Source of the DNA: a virus
Strand: one strand, 5' to 3'
DNA: 36,780 bases
IMG/VR virus record: IMGVR_UViG_3300036781_000145
Span: 1 to 36,780 of that record
In this document: positions 24,560 to 31,403 of the stretch, one piece after another
Position numbering within the stretch: the stretch's first letter is position 1
How the letters are laid out: each line of letters starts with the position of its first letter
Notes under the pieces: model-generated
Told to the model about the DNA's origin: nothing
Database searches by the model: none
Seen by the model: the letters and a program-made list of their open reading frames with translations, nothing else
Position numbers and translations under genes: made by a program

Positions 24560-25266
24560 TCTTCCGAGCCGACCACGTTGAATTCGAGATATGCGAGCCA
24601 GTTGAACAGCGCCATGTCGGTGTAGTCGCCCTGGACGTGTTCCGACAGGCGATGCGTGGCCATATGCTCGGCCAGGCGGAGCATCGTCTTCCGGTCAGCG
24701 GCTACCACGCCAGCGTTCAACGCAACCCGGTTTGGGTTGCGGCGAATCCACTTCTGAATCGTCGGCGATGAGTGGTAGCGGGTGTCGTTGATGAATCCGG
24801 ACACGCCCATGGGCTGTCCCCGCCATCGACGCAACCCAGGCAGCATTGTCGGCTCGGTACAGGTGTAGAGCGTTCCGGGCTGAATGTAGTCCCAGGGGTC
24901 CCTGACCACGATCACGTCGCGACCGTCAGCGACGTACACGAGATCGAGGTCGGTGCGTTCGAGCAGGACGTCACGAATGACATCCCAACGCTCGAAGAAG
25001 AAGTTGCCGGCCAATGACGGTGTCTCGCGCAAGGTGACCGTGGACCGCAGTTCGCGGGGGATGTCAGTTCGACGGAGAGAGTCGGTGCAGACGATCAGTT
25101 CCCCATGCGGCTTCACCGACCGGGCCAGGCGGCCGAGTTGTGGCTTCTGCGGCATCTGCTCGGTGGGTTGCTCCCACACTCGCGCATCAGCGGGGTAGTC
25201 CGAGACAGGGTGACGATCCATCTTCATCCCGCCAGTCATGTAGACGGTGATGAACGCGTTCGCCAT
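24493..25266 (-). CDS. Nucleotide-sugar glycosyltransferase-like protein
   Basis: 257 aa from ATG 25266, with GAGAGG upstream. It has LDLVYVADGRDVIVV at about residues 100-115, giving a D-G-R-D metal-binding loop, and ALNAGVVAADRKTM at about 188-201, typical of GT-A/GT8-like transferases. It is soluble and lacks a TM anchor. The ORF upstream of the ATG reads through the tRNA and is not coding. It is the first protein gene after the tRNA and probably leads the glycosylation cassette. Confidence 0.7.
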   Translation of the reverse strand: MANAFITVYMTGGMKMDRHPVSDYPADARVWEQPTEQMPQKPQLGRLARSVKPHGELIVCTDSLRRTDIPRELRSTVTLRETPSLAGNFFFERWDVIRDVLLERTDLDLVYVADGRDVIVVRDPWDYIQPGTLYTCTEPTMLPGLRRWRGQPMGVSGFINDTRYHSSPTIQKWIRRNPNRVALNAGVVAADRKTMLRLAEHMATHRLSEHVQGDYTDMALFNWLAYLEFNVVGSEEWIGAKCHWEIDAPKARVLHVP

Positions 25267-25320
25267 TCGAGCCTCTCGACATCGTTGCTGCTGCGAGCGC
25301 CGCTCGAGCCTGAAAAGAGT

Positions 25321-25392
25321 TGCGGAGGTCGGACTTGAACCGACGACCTCCGGGTTATGAGCCCGGCGGGCTACCAACTGCCCTACCCCGCA
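25321..25392 (-). tRNA. tRNA-Met (CAT), initiator-like anticodon stem
   Basis: 72 nt, with all arms formed: acceptor TGCGGGG/CTCCGCA (one G-T), D stem GGGC/GCCC, anticodon arm CCGGG-CTCATAA-CCCGG, and T arm GTCGG-TTCAAGT-CCGAC. The anticodon is CAT. Three consecutive G-C pairs flank the anticodon loop, as in bacterial initiator tRNAs. Unlike the classical 1:72 mismatch, T1-A72 can pair weakly, and the D stem has G11-C24. CCA is not encoded. It could serve elongation, initiation or both. Confidence 0.95.
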
Positions 25393-25404
25393 CCAGAAAC
25401 GGCA

Positions 25405-25436
25405 GAAGCCCCGAGCGAGATTCGCTGCGGGGCTTC
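25405..25436. terminator. Hairpin upstream of tRNA
   Basis: An 8-bp perfect stem (25405-25412 with 25429-25436) has a second inner 4-bp pairing (25414-25417 with 25423-25426). No long T run follows on the minus strand. It may trim the tRNA leader or attenuate transcription from the early genes. Confidence 0.5.
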
Positions 25437-25443
25437 AACATCT

Positions 25444-25457
25444 GGACATACCTGTCC
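25444..25457. promoter_or_regulatory. Operator-like palindrome GGACA-N4-TGTCC
   Basis: A perfect 5-bp inverted repeat with a 4-nt spacer lies just downstream of the candidate -10 element at 25469-25474. A repressor binding here would block the proposed late promoter. A single copy of a short palindrome can occur by chance. Confidence 0.35.
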
Positions 25458-25468
25458 GAGATGGCTTC

Positions 25469-25498
25469 ACTCTAGCCGAAAAATCACACCGTTGTCAT
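25469..25498 (-). promoter_or_regulatory. Candidate sigma70-type promoter for tRNA/late operon
   Basis: On the minus strand ATGACA (25498-25493) matches TTGACA in 5 of 6 positions. After 18 nt comes TAGAGT (25474-25469), 4 of 6 to TATAAT. It lies at the boundary between early genes and the tRNA/glycosylation/virion block. Sequence alone; not proven. Confidence 0.4.
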
Positions 25499-25818
25499 TC
25501 GCTGCTGCTAGGCGTGTCGGCTGCCTCGTCGCGAGTGATGTAATCGAACAGCTCGGCCTCTTCCGCGTCGAGGTCGCCCACCGCGAGCGCGAACGCTTCG
25601 AACGCCTCGGTGGCGGCGATGGTTGCCTGATCGAGTTCGTACATGGCGATCCCGATGATGGCCTCACCATGAGTCATCATCTCGCGGAACGCGGCATGAA
25701 CCAGCCACCTGAAGTAGGCGACCGAGACCAGGTAGCCGACGGTGTACAGACCCTGCGCGCTCGGGTCCCTATCGGGCACGCGACGACCCGATCGGTTCGC
25801 GTTCGCGCGTGTGCGCAT
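25495..25818 (-). CDS. Hypothetical protein, 107 aa
   Basis: A helical, acidic protein with a cluster of aromatic and Ala residues at about 28-60 (YLVSVAYFRWLVHAAFREMM) and a Glu/Asp-rich C-terminus. No catalytic motif. The ATG at 25818 overlaps the 58-aa gene by 50 nt; GTG 25779 would shorten this to 11 nt and leave 94 aa, equally credible. It is the last early gene before the promoter and tRNA. Function unknown. Confidence 0.6.
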   Translation of the reverse strand: MRTRANANRSGRRVPDRDPSAQGLYTVGYLVSVAYFRWLVHAAFREMMTHGEAIIGIAMYELDQATIAATEAFEAFALAVGDLDAEEAELFDYITRDEAADTPSSSE

Positions 25819-25945
25819 ACATGGGATCGGACTCGCCGTGCCACGGGCACGGTTCCGGGTAGGAAACCCGGCCAGCGCGGCAGCACGCGAGCCGGGTCGC
25901 GTACTCCTGGTCGACGAGGGACTCGATCATCTCGGCGGCGTCCAT
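25769..25945 (-). CDS. Small Cys/His protein, putative zinc binder (58 aa)
   Basis: ATG 25945 follows the preceding stop by 4 nt. Acidic N-terminus (MDAAEMIESLVDQEY), then CC at residues 21-22 and CPWH at 33-36, with YPEPCPWHGESDP forming a likely metal site. The rest is basic. The stop lies inside the next gene. Function unknown; it belongs with the other small Cys-rich early proteins. Confidence 0.55.
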   Translation of the reverse strand: MDAAEMIESLVDQEYATRLACCRAGRVSYPEPCPWHGESDPMYAHTREREPIGSSRAR

Positions 25946-25949
25946 GCGG

Positions 25950-26426
25950 TCAACCTACTCCGTCGGATTCGCGTCTGCGCAGTCGCATCCGCTGGGTGGC
26001 GCGGTAGATGCCGTCTTCTCTTTCGAGCATCTCCACGGGGTCGCACTTGATCTCGTAGTCCTGGGCAAGTTCCTCGACCGTCACGCCCACAGCGGCCGCT
26101 TGCGCTCGAATCCACGTATCCTGCTGATCGACGATCGAATGCAGGGCAGTGGTCGATACCTCGGCGAGCGCCGTTGAGAGGTCATCGGCAGCGTGGCGCA
26201 GGTTCAGTTGCTTCACGTCATCGAGGGTTACGCCGACCCCCGAACCGACGAGAGCGGCCTGCGCCCAGCCGAGCCAGCGGCCGAGCTTTGCCTCCGAGAA
26301 CCCAGGCATGATGCGCGCCTGCATCTCGAACATGTGATCGAGGCCGAGTGGGTTTCCCGGATTCAGCGGCATCCCGCTGTCCTGTGCAAGACGCACGGTC
26401 TCGTCGAACGCGGCGCGCTGGTTCAT
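25950..26426 (-). CDS. Hypothetical protein, 158 aa
   Basis: Helix-rich, soluble. About residues 30-60 include FSEAKLGRWLGWAQAALV, and about 105-135 carry a charged helical region (AAAVGVTVEELAQDYEIKC) that could be a helix-turn-helix, followed by a basic RMRLRRRES end. The pattern may indicate DNA binding but no family is recognised. ATG 26426 overlaps the upstream stop by 4 nt. It is translationally coupled to the 290-aa zinc-knuckle protein. Confidence 0.65.
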   Translation of the reverse strand: MNQRAAFDETVRLAQDSGMPLNPGNPLGLDHMFEMQARIMPGFSEAKLGRWLGWAQAALVGSGVGVTLDDVKQLNLRHAADDLSTALAEVSTTALHSIVDQQDTWIRAQAAAVGVTVEELAQDYEIKCDPVEMLEREDGIYRATQRMRLRRRESDGVG

Positions 26427-27295
26427 TTCGTCGTCGGGGTTTCGGTCGAGTGGATGGCGAATGCGGGCTTGCCGTTGATGGTGCCGTTCATCTTCTGCCG
26501 CAGGCGCAGCGGATCGTTGTCGCGGGCGAGCACCTCACCGCAGGCCTTGCACAGACCGTACGAGCCCTCCATCCGGTACGTCGGCCGCAGGAACGCCCAC
26601 AGCGCCACCGCATCGCCGTCACCATCAGTGCCCGGAGCGCTCGTCTGACCGCACAGAGGACACGCCTGACCCATGTAGGGGATCTGAGTCGGCGGATCAA
26701 GGATGTCGCGCACCGCAGTCTCCCAGAGCGCGACCTTCGACCGGAACTGCTCGTCCTCGCCCACCGGATGCGTGCCGGCCAGACGCAGCGTGTACCAGGA
26801 CCGCAGCAACTGAGCGAGCGTGATGCTCTTGCCCGGTCGGGCGCCGAGATCGGCCATCCACCCGCGCACCGTCGAATCGATCGACTGCCACAGCCCGTAC
26901 GCCGACAGGTTGATCGGGCTCCCTCCCGACTGAGCGCCCTTCGCCCTGTTATCTCCGAGCGAGCCGCGAATGAGCTGCTCAAGCTGATCGAGCAACGGAG
27001 CGTCGTCGTGGCGGTCGATCTGCTCAGGGATGACCGCGCCAGGCCTCTCCGAGACCGTCACCTCGCACCACGGACACCACAACTCGCCGGTCTTCACCGA
27101 CTTCGGAATCGGCCGGCGTTCAGCACGCGGACGCGACGCGTTGAACTCCCGCATCGCCAACCGCTCCTCAGGCGTCGTCGACCGCCACAGCTCGAGCCAG
27201 TCGTGGTCGTGATCCGTACCCGTGAAGCGGGTCAGGACGTCCGGTTTCGTCAACGCATCGACGGCAGCCAGCAGATCAGGGTTCGTGTCGTTCAC
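26423..27295 (-). CDS. Hypothetical protein with multiple CxxC zinc knuckles (290 aa)
   Basis: Contains CPWC near residue 74, CPLC near residue 217 and CKAC near residue 248, so at least one zinc ribbon is likely near the C-terminus and an additional half-site lies near the middle. The first 70 residues are helical. About 130-195 form a further helical region with GWMADLGARPGKS. GTG 27295 is the start; no family name is safe. It is the largest of the Cys-rich early proteins and could bind nucleic acid. Confidence 0.65.
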   Translation of the reverse strand: MNDTNPDLLAAVDALTKPDVLTRFTGTDHDHDWLELWRSTTPEERLAMREFNASRPRAERRPIPKSVKTGELWCPWCEVTVSERPGAVIPEQIDRHDDAPLLDQLEQLIRGSLGDNRAKGAQSGGSPINLSAYGLWQSIDSTVRGWMADLGARPGKSITLAQLLRSWYTLRLAGTHPVGEDEQFRSKVALWETAVRDILDPPTQIPYMGQACPLCGQTSAPGTDGDGDAVALWAFLRPTYRMEGSYGLCKACGEVLARDNDPLRLRQKMNGTINGKPAFAIHSTETPTTK

Positions 27296-27296
27296 T

Positions 27297-27536
27297 TCAT
27301 GCTCCTTGGGTGAGGTCTGCGGCGAGCGCCGAAGCCTCGTCAGGGTTGAGGTATTCGAGGCTGTCGCAGCACTTCTTGCAGGACGCGACGATGTAGCCGG
27401 ACAGCCAGTACTCGCGGTGCTTCCACGAGCACGGCTTCACCACGCGTTCGGGCGCGTCCTTCGTGGGGCGGAAGATGATCGGCGATCCAACTCGCGGCCG
27501 CGGTGCTCTCGCAGGGGTGGGCGCCGGACTCGTCAC
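27297..27536 (-). CDS. Small Cys-rich protein (79 aa)
   Basis: Pro/Arg-rich N-terminus (about residues 1-22), then C-x3-H and C-x2-C-C motifs (KPCSWKHREYW, ASCKKCCDS) that could bind one zinc, and a short acidic/Ala C-terminus. GTG 27536 overlaps the stop of the HD gene by 4 nt; the longer ORF start at 27563 lies inside that gene. Function unknown. Confidence 0.6.
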   Translation of the reverse strand: MTSPAPTPARAPRPRVGSPIIFRPTKDAPERVVKPCSWKHREYWLSGYIVASCKKCCDSLEYLNPDEASALAADLTQGA

Positions 27537-28243
27537 GGTTCGCTCCTGTTCGCGACGATCCACGCCGCGCAGCCGTAGAGGATCTGGATCGTCTGCTCCT
27601 GAGCGACCAGCAGCTCGCCGCCGTTGATGTCGCGCTCCGGGTCATCGCCGACCATGAAGCCGTAGGTGTCCTGGAACGAGGAACGCACCCGCTCGACAGC
27701 ACGCTCTAGCAGAGGCCCCGAATCGGGATGCAGCGGCCGTTCCACCGCGGCGATGAAGTCCGGCAGCCACTCGTCGATGCACTCCGCGAGCGCCGCGTCG
27801 TCGATCCATGACTGTTCGACCGGGATCCGCGGAATCGGTTGGATCGCTCCCCACCATCGCCGGCGGGTGGGCAGGCCGAACCGCTGCCATACAGCGAGTT
27901 GCACGCGGCCCTCGGCTCGGCGGTAGTCGGGCAGCTGCACCTTCAGGGGGCGAGGAACGTCGACGACGTAGGCCTCCGTGGCGTCGTGCAGCAGCGCTTC
28001 GAGCGCCGCGCCCGTGTCTCCGGTGACGGCCTCGACCCACTCTGAGACCTTCACGCAGTGCTCGGCCACGGAGTAGAACCGGTCGACGTGTCCGGCGTAG
28101 CGGCACAGGTGGCTGAGGGCATGCGCAATGTCGACGATGTCGATGTCGTCGGCGAGCGGTGCCGTCGGGTAGAACTTGCGGCCCGTGAACGTCTGCATCC
28201 AGTCGCCACGGTGCCAACCGGGATCGGTCGTGTCGGCGGTCAC
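27533..28243 (-). CDS. HD-domain phosphohydrolase
   Basis: 236 aa. His and Asp ligands lie in RYAGHVDRFYSVAEHC (about residues 48-63) and LLHDATEAY (H86, D87), in the order expected for HD hydrolases of the YfbR/nucleotidase type, which cleave phosphate from nucleotides. A metal-dependent role in altering the host nucleotide pool is likely but substrate is not defined. GTG 28243 overlaps the upstream stop by 4 nt and is preferred over ATG 28255. Confidence 0.8.
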   Translation of the reverse strand: MTADTTDPGWHRGDWMQTFTGRKFYPTAPLADDIDIVDIAHALSHLCRYAGHVDRFYSVAEHCVKVSEWVEAVTGDTGAALEALLHDATEAYVVDVPRPLKVQLPDYRRAEGRVQLAVWQRFGLPTRRRWWGAIQPIPRIPVEQSWIDDAALAECIDEWLPDFIAAVERPLHPDSGPLLERAVERVRSSFQDTYGFMVGDDPERDINGGELLVAQEQTIQILYGCAAWIVANRSEP

Positions 28244-28632
28244 AGCGACACCCATGTCCCCGCGAACGCGACCGGGACCGGAACGTCCTCGCCTTTGCGG
28301 AGCACGTAATCTGCGTCACGATTCGCGGGGCAGTACCACCAGTCCGTTCGGTGCTCTGCGGTAGCCCGAGTGAGTTGATCTTCGAGTTCGACCATCTCGG
28401 CGACGCTGCGATTTCCGGCGGCGCGCTCGTATTCCAGCACGGCGGCGAGCGCTCCTGGCGTGTCGTTCGCGTGGGTGACCATCCATGACTCGCCGTCCTC
28501 GCCGAGCTCGGTGACCTCGGCCGGCATGTCGTACTCCTCGGTCCACGTGCAGGCTGGGCAGTACCGGTGGGTTTGATGCCAATACGGCTCGGGGCAGTTC
28601 TCGGGCGTGGGCATCACAGTCGTGTCGGGCAC
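28240..28632 (-). CDS. Zinc-binding protein, hypothetical (130 aa)
   Basis: Start GTG 28632 has an excellent AAGGAG six bases upstream. Near residues 10-30 there is C-x5-H-x3-H-x2-C-x2-C spacing (PYWHQTHRYCPACTW), a probable zinc site. Acidic helical middle and a C-terminal strand region with CPANRDADYVL. No family recognised. The preceding longer frame is rejected. Confidence 0.65.
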   Translation of the reverse strand: MPDTTVMPTPENCPEPYWHQTHRYCPACTWTEEYDMPAEVTELGEDGESWMVTHANDTPGALAAVLEYERAAGNRSVAEMVELEDQLTRATAEHRTDWWYCPANRDADYVLRKGEDVPVPVAFAGTWVSL

Positions 28633-28642
28633 AGCTTCTCCT

Positions 28643-28765
28643 TCATCGGTTCTTGTGGCAGGCGCAGTCGCAGGTGACGCGGTGGTCGGACGGGTGCACA
28701 CCAGGGCAATCCGAATGCTTCGCGTTCGACGAGAGGCGGATCGGCAGACCATCAGATCCGGGCAT
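28643..28765 (-). CDS. Tiny Cys/His zinc-binding protein (40 aa)
   Basis: A 40-aa frame from ATG 28765 with GAGGAGG at ideal spacing. Residues around 17-38 include HSDCPGVH and CDCACHKNR, giving ample Cys/His for a single metal site. Similar tiny proteins occur in actinophage early regions. It overlaps the 63-aa gene upstream by 14 nt. Too short to show a fold other than a zinc knuckle. Confidence 0.65.
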   Translation of the reverse strand: MPGSDGLPIRLSSNAKHSDCPGVHPSDHRVTCDCACHKNR

Positions 28766-28943
28766 CGTCGACCTCCTCGTCGAAGATGCCGAACCGGTCC
28801 ACGGTCACCTGCTCGAGCACGCTCAGATCAGCAGCGGGCGGCTGCTGGCGACCCGGCTGCTTGGTGGCTCCGCATCCCGGGAAGGTGCACCGGTACTCCC
28901 CGCCCAGGGTGAGCCAGAAGTCGTGCTCGTGCGGTTCAACCAT
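28752..28943 (-). CDS. Small Cys/His protein (63 aa)
   Basis: N-terminal HEHDFW and YRCTFPGCGATK suggest a H/H/C/C metal site, followed by a Pro/Gln linker and an acidic C-terminus (DEEVDDARI). ATG 28943 overlaps the upstream stop by 8 nt. No family known. Part of a run of similar proteins. Confidence 0.6.
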   Translation of the reverse strand: MVEPHEHDFWLTLGGEYRCTFPGCGATKQPGRQQPPAADLSVLEQVTVDRFGIFDEEVDDARI

Positions 28944-29439
28944 GCGCAGTCACCGCCTTCACCTCGGGCATCGGACTCGCGCCGAAGCGGGAACGCAACT
29001 CCTGCTCGGCGAGCTTCTTGGACCGGGCGACAACCTTCGCCGTCACCTCGATGCCGTCGGTGATCGCGAGTTTGATCGTGAAGGTCCGCTCCCGACCAGG
29101 TGCTCCGAGTTGCTCGGCGATCTGCTCGTACACGCGGCAGTAGCCGAACCGGTCAGCGAGTCGGCCGGCGTCCTCGAATATCCACTGGATGCGCGGATCG
29201 TCGATTTCGATGCCGCCCGCGGGCACCTCCCCGATGCGACGAGTCGGCTTGTCGACGGACGACCACGGGACATGGAACACCGCACCACCGCTGGCATGCC
29301 GGACGTTCAGGGCATGCGGCCGCACGCTGGTCACGAGCAGTTCGTCGCCGCGGTTGTAGGCCCGGTAGCCATACCCGCGAGCGAGGCCACCGTTGCCGGA
29401 CACCTTGGCGATCACGAAGTCGCCCTTCTCGATGGTCAC
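28936..29439 (-). CDS. Hypothetical protein with SH3-like N-terminal region (167 aa)
   Basis: GTG 29439 overlaps the upstream stop by 4 nt. Residues 1-60 are strand-rich with KGDFVIAKVSGNGG and YNRGDELLVTSVRPHALNVRH, as in SH3-like barrels. About 85-160 are helical/strand with EVTAKVVARSKKLAEQEL. No metal site. It may bind nucleic acid or protein; function not known. Confidence 0.6.
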   Translation of the reverse strand: MTIEKGDFVIAKVSGNGGLARGYGYRAYNRGDELLVTSVRPHALNVRHASGGAVFHVPWSSVDKPTRRIGEVPAGGIEIDDPRIQWIFEDAGRLADRFGYCRVYEQIAEQLGAPGRERTFTIKLAITDGIEVTAKVVARSKKLAEQELRSRFGASPMPEVKAVTAHG

Positions 29440-29906
29440 GCTGCGTTCCCTTCCGCCCAGAGGGCGATCTCGTCGTCGCTGAGGACGTATCTGCAGTCGG
29501 CGCACAGCGACCCGCGTCCGACGCGGACCTTGCGCAAGAGGCCGCAGCGGACGCACGGCGAAGTCGGTGTCGGCGAGTGGGCGCCGTGGATACGCCGCCC
29601 AGGTGCGATGTCCGTGAGGCCGAGCGCGAGCCAGTGGCGGCGCCAGGCGAGTTGCTCGTCGGGCGACCGGTGCGACAGCAACCAGTCGGCACGGTCAGCG
29701 AATGACAAGATCCCGGTCAACTCGAGCTCAGCGTGCAGACGCTCCTGGTCGCCTTGGAGACCGGCCAGCACGACACGTGTTCGGGCGAGATCGATCTGAT
29801 GACATTCGCACCAGCAGTTCGTCGCGCGGTCGTTCTGGACGTCCCACGCATCGCCGCGGCAGGCGCGATGCTTCCCGTCCCGGCAGTCCGGGTTCAGCCA
29901 CGTCAC
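29436..29906 (-). CDS. Cys-rich zinc protein, two metal sites (156 aa)
   Basis: N-terminal C-x7-C and CWCECH form one probable site (about residues 8-36, with GKHRACRGDAWD). C-terminal CVRCGLL and CADCRYVL form a second zinc ribbon at about 120-140. A helical middle joins them (AGLQGDQERLHAELEL). GTG 29906 overlaps the replication-gene stop by 4 nt. The N-terminal motif recurs in actinophage early proteins. Function unknown; nucleic acid binding is plausible. Confidence 0.65.
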   Translation of the reverse strand: MTWLNPDCRDGKHRACRGDAWDVQNDRATNCWCECHQIDLARTRVVLAGLQGDQERLHAELELTGILSFADRADWLLSHRSPDEQLAWRRHWLALGLTDIAPGRRIHGAHSPTPTSPCVRCGLLRKVRVGRGSLCADCRYVLSDDEIALWAEGNAA

Positions 29907-30757
29907 GAGTTCACCGCCGGGGCATTCTCGGCGACGCGCTTCCACTCGTCGCGGATCACATCCGGCGACTGGCGCGCCGCCTGCTCGAGATATCGCTCCG
30001 GGTAACGGACGTGCCGAGTCGCGAGGTCGAGAACAGCGCCGGCGACGTCGACCGCGAACGCGAGCCGCATCGGTGAGTCGATGGCTCCGACGATCGGGGC
30101 GAACGCGTTCACCACCCGGTTCAGGCGCTTGATGCCGAGCTTGCCTGCTGACGTGACAAGGAACTCCTCATCGGTTTGATCGGCTCGCGCGGGTATCTCG
30201 TGAGATTCCTCTACGGGGGTCTCTACGGTCTGTCTGTCTTTATCCGGGATCGGGGACGGGGACGGGGGATTCCGAAGCGACTCCGAAGCGACTCCCTTAG
30301 TGACTCGCTTACCTGTCGCTTCACTGATCACACAGAGTGAGCAGGTAGCGACCGAAATACCCCCCTTGACGTGCCAACGGTTGTGGTTGGCCAGAAGGGC
30401 ACCCGCGCGCTTTGCGTCGTTCCCAGCGGCAACGGTGGCCGAATCAGGGTTATATACGAGGAAGTCATGGATCACGATTGATCCCTCGGGCGGCTGGATG
30501 CACCTGGCGCAGTCGTGACCGGCCAAATGCCACCGATCCACGGCCACGAGAGCGTCGATCAGTTCCGGCATCGCCATCAGTTCGTCGAGCTCGGTCATGT
30601 CGATGACGCCGTCGGTGTGATGCCGCACCGAGTAGTTCATCGCCAGATGGTCGAGTCCGACTGCCGCGAGTCGAGTCGGAACCTCGATCGGCTTGCGACT
30701 GATCCTGGTCACCTTCCGTGACACCCCGTACTGGTCGTCGGTTCGTTGCCACACCAT
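29903..30757 (-). CDS. Replication initiator-like helix-turn-helix protein
   Basis: 284 aa. N-terminal W-x-R-x-D-D start with K-x-x-R-I-S-R, then RLAAVGLDHLAMNYS and HTDGVIDM, a pattern used by actinophage replication initiators (winged helix). GSIVIHDFLVYNP at about 90-102 completes the domain. A Pro/Ser-rich linker (about 145-190) precedes a helical C-terminal part (about 195-280), which may recruit helicase. ATG 30757 shares one base with the stop upstream. DNA repeats lie inside the linker, as in lambda O. Confidence 0.7.
   Translation of the reverse strand: MVWQRTDDQYGVSRKVTRISRKPIEVPTRLAAVGLDHLAMNYSVRHHTDGVIDMTELDELMAMPELIDALVAVDRWHLAGHDCARCIQPPEGSIVIHDFLVYNPDSATVAAGNDAKRAGALLANHNRWHVKGGISVATCSLCVISEATGKRVTKGVASESLRNPPSPSPIPDKDRQTVETPVEESHEIPARADQTDEEFLVTSAGKLGIKRLNRVVNAFAPIVGAIDSPMRLAFAVDVAGAVLDLATRHVRYPERYLEQAARQSPDVIRDEWKRVAENAPAVNS
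30271..30346. repeat. Iteron-like repeats and dyad in the replication gene linker
   Basis: TCCGAAGCGAC occurs twice in tandem (30271-30281, 30282-30292), with an inverted GTCGCTTC at 30315-30322. A dyad with arms ACCTG/CAGGT and TCACT/AGTGA covers 30311-30346. GGGGAC repeats precede it. This may be a replication origin within the gene for its own initiator. Confidence 0.4.
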
Positions 30758-30966
30758 CAGGACACCTCGCAGGAGCAGGGCTTCACGAGGAAGCAGACGT
30801 CACACACGACCTCGCCGGGCTTCAGTTCGAAGTCGTAGTCGGGTGGTGCCTCAGGGCAGACCTCGTGGACGTATCGTCCGTTCGGCTTCTGCTCGATCAC
30901 GTCGCCGATTGCGATCGCTTCTCGGCAGTCGTCGCACTGGCCCTCGTACTTCGCCATGAACGACAT
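30757..30966 (-). CDS. Small zinc-ribbon protein (69 aa)
   Basis: ATG 30966 shares one base with the upstream stop. CDDCREAIAIGD at about residue 11 with a HEVC partner near 36 makes one site, and CDVCFLVKPCSC at about 55-66 another. Single-domain zinc ribbon; such proteins often bind nucleic acid or protein. Followed directly by the replication gene, also with a one-base overlap. Confidence 0.65.
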   Translation of the reverse strand: MSFMAKYEGQCDDCREAIAIGDVIEQKPNGRYVHEVCPEAPPDYDFELKPGEVVCDVCFLVKPCSCEVS

Positions 30967-31403
30967 CAGCGCACCACCTGCCCATAGAAGGTGTTGCGCC
31001 ATTCGACGACATCGGCGGGCACCATCAGCTCACGCTGGAAGTCGTTCGTCAGCCGGTAGTCGCGGCCGTCGGGATAGCGGACCGGAACGTACTCGGGATC
31101 GATGTCGATGCGGATGCGCGGCAGCGACCACCCGAAGAGGCGAGCCGCCATCGCGAAGTCAGCATCGGCCTCCGCGAGAGTGTTGTGCACCCAGCAGAAC
31201 GTCCGCAGCAGTTCGGGCCGGTCGAACTGCGCCGAACCGCCCATGCCCTTCCCGATGGCGTGCTGGATGGTGAGTCCACCCGCGCACGGGAACTTGGCGG
31301 CCCATGCCGATCCGGCGACGAGGCACCGGTAGTCGTCACGGAGGTAGATGGCATCGCGGACCCTCTCCACTTGCGAACGCGATCGCTTCGCGAGGGGGCT
31401 CAC
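30966..31403 (-). CDS. HNH-type nuclease-like protein
   Basis: 145 aa. About residues 18-75 have YLRDDYRCLVAG, GGLTIQHAIGKGMGG and FCWVHNTLAEADA, giving the H-N-H arrangement (TIQH, WVHN). Structural Cys ligands are partial. C-terminal region (about 90-140) is a separate strand/helix part. Start GTG 31403 overlaps the XF1762-like gene by 4 nt. It lies in the DNA-metabolism block. May be a nuclease for recombination or a homing-type remnant. Confidence 0.65.
   Translation of the reverse strand: MSPLAKRSRSQVERVRDAIYLRDDYRCLVAGSAWAAKFPCAGGLTIQHAIGKGMGGSAQFDRPELLRTFCWVHNTLAEADADFAMAARLFGWSLPRIRIDIDPEYVPVRYPDGRDYRLTNDFQRELMVPADVVEWRNTFYGQVVR

Noticed and set aside
25677-25886. 69-codon minus frame in the early region
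   Set aside because: Overlaps two better-supported genes (58 aa and 107 aa) and has Arg-rich shadow composition.
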